Assembly (NCBI GenBank): GCA_001751225.1
Contig: MAXT01000171.1
Span: forward strand, 1-5,040
DNA from: Desulfuromonadales bacterium C00003107
Lineage (GTDB): Bacteria > Desulfobacterota > Desulfuromonadia > Desulfuromonadales > Syntrophotaleaceae
Direction of reading: 5' to 3'
DNA length: 5,040 nt
The notes below the pieces were generated by a model that was not told the DNA's origin, ran no database searches, and saw only the letters and a list, made by a program, of their open reading frames with translations. Made by a program: the position numbers and the translations under genes. The first letter of the stretch is position 1, and each line of letters starts with the position of its first letter. This document shows, in pieces, positions 1-5,040 of this stretch.

Positions 1-532
1 CTTTAAATCCCCGGCGGACAAGCAAAGCGACAGCCAGGGCATCGCCCATGCCAAGAGTAGCCGTAGTGCTGGCTGTGGGAGCCAACCCCAAAGGGCAAGC
101 CTCCTCCTTAATAGAGATATCAAGAAAAACATTACCTGCACGGCGCAGGGCGCTGCGAGGGTTGCCGGTCATGGCCACCAACGGTAATCCCATTCGCTTA
201 ATGATCGGCAGAATCCGGACGATCTCATCGGTCTCGCCCGAGTTTGAAACGGCGATAACCACATCACCCTTCATCAGCATGCCGAGGTCTCCGTGAATCC
301 CTTCAGCAGGATGCAGAAAAAAAGCCGGTGTGCCGGTAGAAGCCATGGTCGATGCAATCTTCTGACAGATAAGACCCGACTTGCCCATACCAGTGATAAC
401 CACTCGTCCCTTGCAGGACAAGAGTATTTCCACGGCCTGCGTGAAGTCGCCATTAATACGACCAGCTAGATCGGAGAGAGCTTGTGCCTCAATCTGCAGC
501 ACACGTTTTGCTACATCGATCATTTCATTCAT
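1..532 (-). CDS. kdsD: Arabinose-5-phosphate isomerase KdsD (KpsF/GutQ family), partial: N-terminal 177 codons
   Basis: Cytosolic isomerase that converts ribulose 5-phosphate to arabinose 5-phosphate, the first committed step to Kdo. The visible part is the sugar-isomerase (SIS) domain: GMGKSG at residues 48-53, [13 protein letters not shown] at 65-77, HGDLGM at 80-85, SNSGE at 96-100 and [10 protein letters not shown] at 144-153. Aligned by eye to E. coli KdsD the offset is a constant 8 residues, so Lys51, His80, Glu103 and Glu144 match the E. coli Lys59, His88, Glu111 and Glu152 active-site positions. The family is about 320-330 residues, so the remaining part, including the two C-terminal CBS domains, lies beyond the left edge. 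The ATG at 530-532 overlaps the kdsA stop as ATGA, with GAGG four nt upstream (537-540), which suggests translational coupling. A second in-frame ATG at 521-523 has poorer spacing. The family also contains GutQ and capsule KpsF; the Kdo operon context favours KdsD. Confidence 0.95.
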   Translation of the reverse strand, partial: MNEMIDVAKRVLQIEAQALSDLAGRINGDFTQAVEILLSCKGRVVITGMGKSGLICQKIASTMASTGTPAFFLHPAEGIHGDLGMLMKGDVVIAVSNSGETDEIVRILPIIKRMGLPLVAMTGNPRSALRRAGNVFLDISIKEEACPLGLAPTASTTATLGMGDALAVALLVRRGFK

Positions 533-1362
533 GGAGCCTCAGTTCTCTTAACGATGGAATCAATATCCAGCATCTCCTGCCACAACCCTTTTACCTTGTC
601 CAACGCCAAGGAATTTGCTCCATCGCACAGCGCCCGAGCAGGATCCTGATGCACCTCCCAGAACAGGGCATCAATACCCACAGCTACCGCTGCTCGGGAA
701 AGTGCACCGACAAACTCCCGCTGTCCGCTTGAAGCGGCACCAGAACCGCCAGGCAGCTGCACGGCATGGGTAGCATCGAAGACCACCGGACATCCGCTTT
801 GGCGCATAATGGCCAGCGAGCGCATGTCAACGACCAGGTTGTTATAGCCAAAGGTCGTCCCTCTCTCCGTCAGCAGGACATTCTGGTTCCCCGTCGAAGC
901 GATCTTGGCAACCACATTGGTCATATCCCAGGGCGCAAGAAACTGTCCTTTTTTCACGTTGACCACCCGACCGCTGTTACCGGCGGCGATCAACAGGTCG
1001 GTCTGCCGGCAGAGAAAGGCCGGAATCTGAATAACATCGAGCACCTGAGCGGCTGCTGTAACTTGCGAGACATCGTGAACATCGGAAACCACCGGCAAAC
1101 CCAGTTCGTCCTTGACCCTCTGTAAAATCCGCAAGCCCTCCGACAGGCCCGGACCACGAAAAGCATCAATTGAGGTACGATTAGCCTTATCAAAAGACCC
1201 CTTGAAGATCAAAGCTCCACCCAGTTCATCAGCCATCGCCTTTAAGCTGCGGGCAATACCCAGGGTGGTGTCTTCATCTTCGATAACGCAGGGTCCGGCC
1301 ACCAATACCAAGGGATGTCCAGCGCCGAAAGTCACCTCGCCCACCGTTACTTCACGCACCAT
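529..1362 (-). CDS. kdsA: 3-deoxy-D-manno-octulosonate 8-phosphate synthase, metal-dependent type
   Basis: Condenses phosphoenolpyruvate with arabinose 5-phosphate to give Kdo-8-phosphate in the cytosol. The 277-residue product matches the usual length of about 260-285 and forms a single DAHP-synthase-like TIM barrel. Family motifs are [11 protein letters not shown] (residues 54-64), FRGPGL (68-73), [13 protein letters not shown] (111-123), NVKKGQF (135-141), [10 protein letters not shown] (171-180) and FDATHAVQ (195-202). Cys25 lies in AGPCVIE, where the metal-free E. coli enzyme has Asn26. Cys25, His199, Glu236 and Asp247 all sit exactly 14 residues after the Aquifex metal ligands Cys11, His185, Glu222 and Asp233, which points to the metal-dependent class. 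The frame opens with a GTG at 1372-1374, but that codon overlaps a GAGG ribosome site (1369-1372) ideally placed six nt before the ATG at 1360-1362, so I chose the ATG. It begins one nt after the pyrG stop and its own stop overlaps the kdsD start. Confidence 0.97.
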   Translation of the reverse strand: MVREVTVGEVTFGAGHPLVLVAGPCVIEDEDTTLGIARSLKAMADELGGALIFKGSFDKANRTSIDAFRGPGLSEGLRILQRVKDELGLPVVSDVHDVSQVTAAAQVLDVIQIPAFLCRQTDLLIAAGNSGRVVNVKKGQFLAPWDMTNVVAKIASTGNQNVLLTERGTTFGYNNLVVDMRSLAIMRQSGCPVVFDATHAVQLPGGSGAASSGQREFVGALSRAAVAVGIDALFWEVHQDPARALCDGANSLALDKVKGLWQEMLDIDSIVKRTEAP

Positions 1363-1363
1363 G

Positions 1364-2998
<1,635 letters not shown>

Positions 2999-3012
2999 TT
3001 AATCGGAAATCA

Positions 3013-3027
3013 AAAGGTGGTACCTTT
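3013..3027 (-). other. Small AT-rich hairpin in the kdsB-pyrG gap
   Basis: AAAGGT (3013-3018) and ACCTTT (3022-3027) form a 6-bp stem with a 3-nt loop. On the minus strand it would lie in the pyrG leader. Only two of six pairs are G-C and no real T-run follows, so it is weak as a terminator; it might be a processing or attenuation element, or chance. Confidence 0.25.
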
Positions 3028-3041
3028 ATTACAAACAGAGA

Positions 3042-3070
3042 ATTTTACACCCATGGCAAGCAAATGGAAA
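3042..3070 (-). promoter_or_regulatory. Possible internal promoter for pyrG-kdsA-kdsD
   Basis: On the minus strand, TTTCCA (3065-3070, four of six matches to TTGACA) is followed after 17 nt by TAAAAT (3042-3047, five of six matches to TATAAT). It falls inside the 117-nt kdsB-pyrG gap, the only sizeable gap in the operon, and would give a leader of roughly 65 nt before pyrG. Independent expression of pyrG, an essential nucleotide gene, would make sense, but this is a motif match only. Confidence 0.4.
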
Positions 3071-3085
3071 CCCCCATTTTCATGC

Positions 3086-3844
3086 TTATCGGATATCCTT
3101 GCTCTTCAATAACATCTCGACCCGCGGAACATCCTCCGGCGTATCGACTCCGATGCACACCTGATCCGTTTCAATCACACGAATTCGGTAACCATGCTCC
3201 AAGGCCCGCAACTGTTCCAGCTTTTCGAGTTGCTCCAAGCGGCTTTCCGGCATAGCGGCAAAACGAAGCAAAAAATCACGACGATAGACATACAGGCCAA
3301 TATGCTTGAACGCGCCAATATCGGCCATCGACGCAGCAGAAGTTTGCCACTCTTCGCGGGGAAAAGGAATGGGAGATCGGGAAAAATAGAGGGCATCGCC
3401 TGCGTGATCGGTGACCACCTTGACCACATTTGGATCGCGAAATTCCTGCCAGTCAGAAATAGCCGTTTTCAAGGTTCCCATGGGAATGGAAGGGTCATCA
3501 CGCAAGGGAGCCACTGCCGCATCGATCATCGCGGGGGCAATCAGAGGCTCGTCCCCCTGAACATTAACCACCAGATCGGCCTCCAGTTCATGGGCGACCT
3601 CAGCCAGGCGGTCGGTGCCAGAGGCATGATCTTCGCGGGTCATCCACGCTTCTCCGCCAAAGGCTGTCACCGCCTGATAAATCCGCTGATCATCCGTAGC
3701 AACGATGACACGGTTAATGGTTGCCGAACTGCCGACGCGCTCATATACCCGCTCGATCATGGTTTTACCAGCGATTTTCACCAGAGGCTTGCCCGGAAAA
3801 CGGGTCGAAGCAAAACGGGCAGGAATAATGGCAGTAATCCGCAT
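3086..3844 (-). CDS. kdsB: 3-deoxy-manno-octulosonate cytidylyltransferase (CMP-Kdo synthetase)
   Basis: Activates Kdo with CTP to give CMP-Kdo and pyrophosphate, supplying the Kdo transferase that builds the LPS inner core; cytosolic. The 252-residue product matches the family (E. coli has 248). It has a nucleotidyltransferase fold with IIPARFASTRFPGKPL at residues 6-21 (nucleotide-binding loop), VATDD at 48-52, HASGTDRLAEV at 73-83, VNVQGDEPLI at 93-102 with the metal-binding Asp98, YFSRSPIPFPR at 153-163, HIGLYVYRRDFL at 181-192, LEQLEKLEQLRALE at 203-216 and VDTPED at 233-238. A TTG at 3857-3859 would add five residues, but it lies just upstream of the AGAGGA ribosome site at 3851-3856, which serves the ATG at 3842-3844 with six-nt spacing, so I chose the ATG. 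It is the first gene of the operon, behind a good promoter at 3883-3911. Confidence 0.97.
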   Translation of the reverse strand: MRITAIIPARFASTRFPGKPLVKIAGKTMIERVYERVGSSATINRVIVATDDQRIYQAVTAFGGEAWMTREDHASGTDRLAEVAHELEADLVVNVQGDEPLIAPAMIDAAVAPLRDDPSIPMGTLKTAISDWQEFRDPNVVKVVTDHAGDALYFSRSPIPFPREEWQTSAASMADIGAFKHIGLYVYRRDFLLRFAAMPESRLEQLEKLEQLRALEHGYRIRVIETDQVCIGVDTPEDVPRVEMLLKSKDIR

Positions 3845-3850
3845 ATAAAA

Positions 3851-3856
3851 TCCTCT
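3851..3856 (-). promoter_or_regulatory. Ribosome binding site deciding the kdsB start
   Basis: AGAGGA on the minus strand is six nt from the ATG at 3842-3844. It lies immediately downstream of the alternative in-frame TTG (3857-3859), which therefore cannot use it. Confidence 0.75.
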
Positions 3857-3861
3857 CAAAA

Positions 3862-3874
3862 CGCACGCTAAATT
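3862..3874. repeat. 13-bp direct repeat, copy 1 (kdsB leader)
   Basis: CGCACGCTAAATT occurs here and identically at 3952-3964, exactly 90 bp away in the same orientation. This copy would lie at or just after the predicted transcription start of the kdsB operon. The two copies bracket the predicted promoter. Confidence 0.7.
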
Positions 3875-3882
3875 CGAATCGT

Positions 3883-3911
3883 AGCCTAAAGAAAACAGCC
3901 TTGGTTGTCAA
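3883..3911 (-). promoter_or_regulatory. Predicted sigma-70 type promoter of the kdsB-pyrG-kdsA-kdsD operon
   Basis: On the minus strand a perfect TTGACA (3906-3911) is followed after 17 nt by TAGGCT (3883-3888), which keeps the first two and the last base of TATAAT. Transcription would start near 3876, leaving a leader of about 32 nt before the kdsB ATG. The -35 and spacing are convincing, the -10 only fair. Confidence 0.6.
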
Positions 3912-3951
3912 GAAACACCCTGATAAGTCGGCACGCTTTTTTCATACAGGT

Positions 3952-3964
3952 CGCACGCTAAATT
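3952..3964. repeat. 13-bp direct repeat, copy 2 (upstream of kdsB promoter)
   Basis: Identical to 3862-3874. It lies about 40 bp upstream of the predicted -35 box. The shared GCACGC core also occurs at 3931-3936 and 4036-4041, giving four copies within about 180 nt. Confidence 0.7.
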
Positions 3965-3983
3965 GCCTTTGAGTTTCCACATA

Positions 3984-4011
3984 GACAATACCCTGATTGT
4001 CTTCTCGAGAA
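3984..4011. repeat. Hairpin plus adjacent 10-bp palindrome
   Basis: GACAAT (3984-3989) and ATTGTC (3996-4001) form a 6-bp stem with a 6-nt loop, followed directly by the perfect palindrome TTCTCGAGAA (4002-4011). It could be an operator or chance; it is not followed by a T-run on either strand. Confidence 0.35.
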
Positions 4012-4167
4012 TAGCCACCCTAATCGAATAAATTTGCACGCCCCAATACAGCTCGACCAAAACAGCCAATCTAATTTATGCCCACTAATTAACCAGGCAA
4101 AAAAGCCACGATTATTATCACGGCCTAACGATTTTCTGTTTTCGCTTCGCGAGATCCCGCAACCATT

Positions 4168-4189
4168 AAATAAAGCCAAGCTTTTATTT
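4168..4189. repeat. AT-rich hairpin
   Basis: AAATAAAGC (4168-4176), a CAA loop, then GC, one bulged T and TTTATTT (4180-4189) form an imperfect 9-bp stem. It is rich in A-T pairs and so weak; no function is apparent. Confidence 0.3.
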
Positions 4190-4269
4190 GATTCAGTAAT
4201 GATTTAGAAAGTTGCATTTACTTCTGCATTGTCAAATACCAATCAAGCTTAGAGTCATACCAAATAACC

Positions 4270-4323
4270 CACAAAGCACACAATAGGATTTGCTTTGACT
4301 AATCCTATACTTACTGCTTTGTG
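4270..4323. repeat. Nested inverted repeat, 9-bp outer and 8-bp inner arms
   Basis: The outer arms CACAAAGCA (4270-4278) and TGCTTTGTG (4315-4323) enclose the inner arms ATAGGATT (4283-4290) and AATCCTAT (4301-4308). They are separated by a 4/6-nt internal loop, and the terminal loop is 10 nt, so 17 base pairs are possible in 54 nt. The terminal loop carries a second TGCTTTG (4291-4297) that can pair with the left outer arm instead, giving an alternative hairpin. There is no T-run after it, so a plain terminator is unlikely. Confidence 0.6.
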
Positions 4324-4396
4324 CCAATTGTATTGTATGCCTTTTGTTGACTGACCACATATGTTAAGTTCGTTTGATATTTTTCCTGGCACAGGT

Positions 4397-4405
4397 TGCT
4401 ATAAC
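4397..4405 (+). promoter_or_regulatory. Possible extended -10 promoter for the TonB-dependent receptor
   Basis: TGCTATAAC reads as an extended -10 element (TGN plus five of six TATAAT bases). A TTGATA at 4374-4379 resembles a -35 box, but its 20-nt spacer is too long for a standard promoter. The start would fall near 4412, about 35 nt before the receptor ATG and on the edge of the palindrome at 4413-4424. Confidence 0.4.
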
Positions 4406-4412
4406 CTTCGCT

Positions 4413-4424
4413 AGACTATAGTCT
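4413..4424. promoter_or_regulatory. 12-bp perfect palindrome, candidate operator
   Basis: AGACTATAGTCT is a perfect palindrome 22 nt before the receptor ATG. It overlaps the predicted transcription start, where a dimeric repressor could bind. No known operator consensus, such as a Fur box, is recognised in it. Confidence 0.35.
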
Positions 4425-4446
4425 GCCCTTTCTGAAAAATGTGACA

Positions 4447-5040
4447 ATGCTCATCCCAGCATTAAAAATCGCCTCTCGCTGGTCGACCGGATATAATTTG
4501 GTCGGTTTGCTGTTGTTTTTGTGTATTCCTTGCTTGGATGGCTGGTCCTCCACTATCTGGGCGGCGGATTATGTATCAAACAATCCATCCTCTCAATCCG
4601 TTCAATCAGCACCAACCGACGCTTCCCTCTCGGAAGCAGTAGTCCAGTTGCCGCCGGTTAATGTTGTGGCCAGCCCGGAACCGATGACCGGGCAAGGCAC
4701 TAGCATTCAGGGTGAAATCCTTGAAAAACTGCCGCTACGCAACAACAGTATCAATGAAGCACTCACCATCCTGCCGGGCGTTCAATTCAGCGAAACGGCC
4801 AACCTATCCACCCGGGGAGGGGAAATTTTGCCGCCCCAAGTATCTATATCCGGCGGCAAAATCTTTGACAACAACTTCACCATCGACGGTGTCAGTAACA
4901 ACAGCCTGCTCGACCCGGACGGAGAAACCAGTCCGGTATTAAACAATGACCTTCCTGGACACGCCCAAGAACTGTTCCTCGATGCTTCTCTGATTGAAAA
5001 GATAACAGTTTACGATAGCAACGTGTCCGCACGTTTCAGT
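4447..5040 (+). CDS. TonB-dependent outer-membrane receptor, partial: N-terminal 198 codons
   Basis: A beta-barrel receptor that would import a ligand across the outer membrane using TonB energy; the substrate is unknown. Residues 1-39 look like a signal peptide: basic n-region with Lys7 and Arg11, hydrophobic core VGLLLFLCIPCL (19-30), and likely cleavage after IWA (37-39). A low-complexity Ser/Gln/Asn linker follows, then a TonB-box-like VNVVAS at 71-76. The plug domain begins near 80, with LPLRNNSINEALTILPGVQ (95-113), RGGEILPPQVSISGGK (123-138), FTIDGV (144-149) and KITVYDSNVSARFS (185-198). Only about 31 residues separate the signal peptide and the TonB box, so there is no STN signalling domain of the FecA type. 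The barrel lies beyond the right edge. No good ribosome site is visible; a GTG at 4441-4443 is an alternative start two codons upstream. The gene is divergent from the kds operon. Confidence 0.85.
   Translation, partial: MLIPALKIASRWSTGYNLVGLLLFLCIPCLDGWSSTIWAADYVSNNPSSQSVQSAPTDASLSEAVVQLPPVNVVASPEPMTGQGTSIQGEILEKLPLRNNSINEALTILPGVQFSETANLSTRGGEILPPQVSISGGKIFDNNFTIDGVSNNSLLDPDGETSPVLNNDLPGHAQELFLDASLIEKITVYDSNVSARFS

Larger units (their letters stand above)
3845..4446. other. AT-rich divergent intergenic region, no convincing gene
   Basis: About 600 nt separate the divergent kdsB and receptor starts. Composition shifts: 4201-4260 is 20/60 G+C by hand count, against 38/60 for 1921-1980 inside pyrG. 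The only ORF-sized stretch (minus strand 3958-4179, 73 codons from a TTG) has no ribosome site or recognisable motif. The region carries the kdsB promoter, a 13-bp direct repeat, a GACAAT/ATTGTC hairpin (3984-4001) followed by the palindrome TTCTCGAGAA (4002-4011), an AT-rich hairpin at 4168-4189, a nested inverted repeat at 4270-4323 and a possible receptor promoter. I see no tRNA and no cobalamin-riboswitch-like sequence. Confidence 0.7.

Noticed and set aside
3845..3859. TTG start for kdsB giving 257 residues
   Set aside because: The TTG lies just upstream of the AGAGGA site, which fits the ATG at 3842-3844; KdsB proteins normally begin close to the IIPAR motif.
3194..3871. 225-codon open frame on the plus strand opposite kdsB
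   Set aside because: It is antisense to a clear kdsB with intact motifs, has no domain-like sequence and looks like a codon-bias shadow.
3958..4179. 73-codon minus-strand open frame in the intergenic region
   Set aside because: It starts at a TTG with no ribosome site, is of odd composition (rich in Trp, Cys, Gly), and covers repeats and palindromes. It is probably not coding.
4212..4230. TGCATT direct repeat spaced 12 bp
   Set aside because: It is too short and too AT-rich to separate from chance in this region.
4387..4400. Sigma-54 (-24/-12) promoter: TGGCAC followed by TTGCT upstream of the receptor gene
   Set aside because: Both halves match the consensus, but only three nt separate them where five are needed between TGGCAC and TTGC. 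Sigma-54 promoters are very strict about this spacing.
4324..4446. Cobalamin riboswitch in the receptor leader
   Set aside because: I looked for the conserved B12-box and core sequences because many TonB receptors carry them; none are visible.

Overview
The window looks like chromosomal DNA from a Gram-negative, LPS-making bacterium. The order kdsB-pyrG-kdsA-kdsD, the metal-dependent type of KdsA, and a TonB-dependent receptor next door fit best with a deltaproteobacterium of the Geobacter/Desulfuromonas/Pelobacter type (Desulfuromonadales). That assignment is an inference from remembered gene order and protein character, not from a search.

Positions 1-3844 are a tight minus-strand operon read from right to left: kdsB (CMP-Kdo synthetase), pyrG (CTP synthase), kdsA (Kdo-8-phosphate synthase) and kdsD (arabinose-5-phosphate isomerase, cut off by the window edge). 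The junctions are a 117-nt gap between kdsB and pyrG, a 1-nt gap between pyrG and kdsA, and a 4-nt ATGA overlap between kdsA and kdsD. Together they cover most of the cytosolic route to activated Kdo: KdsD makes arabinose 5-phosphate, KdsA condenses it with phosphoenolpyruvate to Kdo-8-phosphate, and KdsB couples free Kdo to CTP. PyrG supplies that CTP. The phosphatase KdsC is not in the window and would be expected just beyond position 1.

Positions 3845-4446 are an AT-rich divergent intergenic region of about 600 nt with no convincing gene. It holds a good promoter for the kds operon (perfect TTGACA, 17-nt spacer), a 13-bp direct repeat flanking that promoter, several small palindromes, a nested inverted repeat at 4270-4323 that could adopt two exclusive foldings, and a possible extended -10 promoter with a 12-bp palindrome at its predicted start site.

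From 4447 to the right edge runs the N-terminal part of a plus-strand TonB-dependent outer-membrane receptor: signal peptide, TonB box and a plug domain of an unusual variant. Its substrate cannot be read from the sequence. I see no mobile element, CRISPR array, RNA gene or clearly new system. The more interesting unexplained signals are in the intergenic region and the receptor plug.
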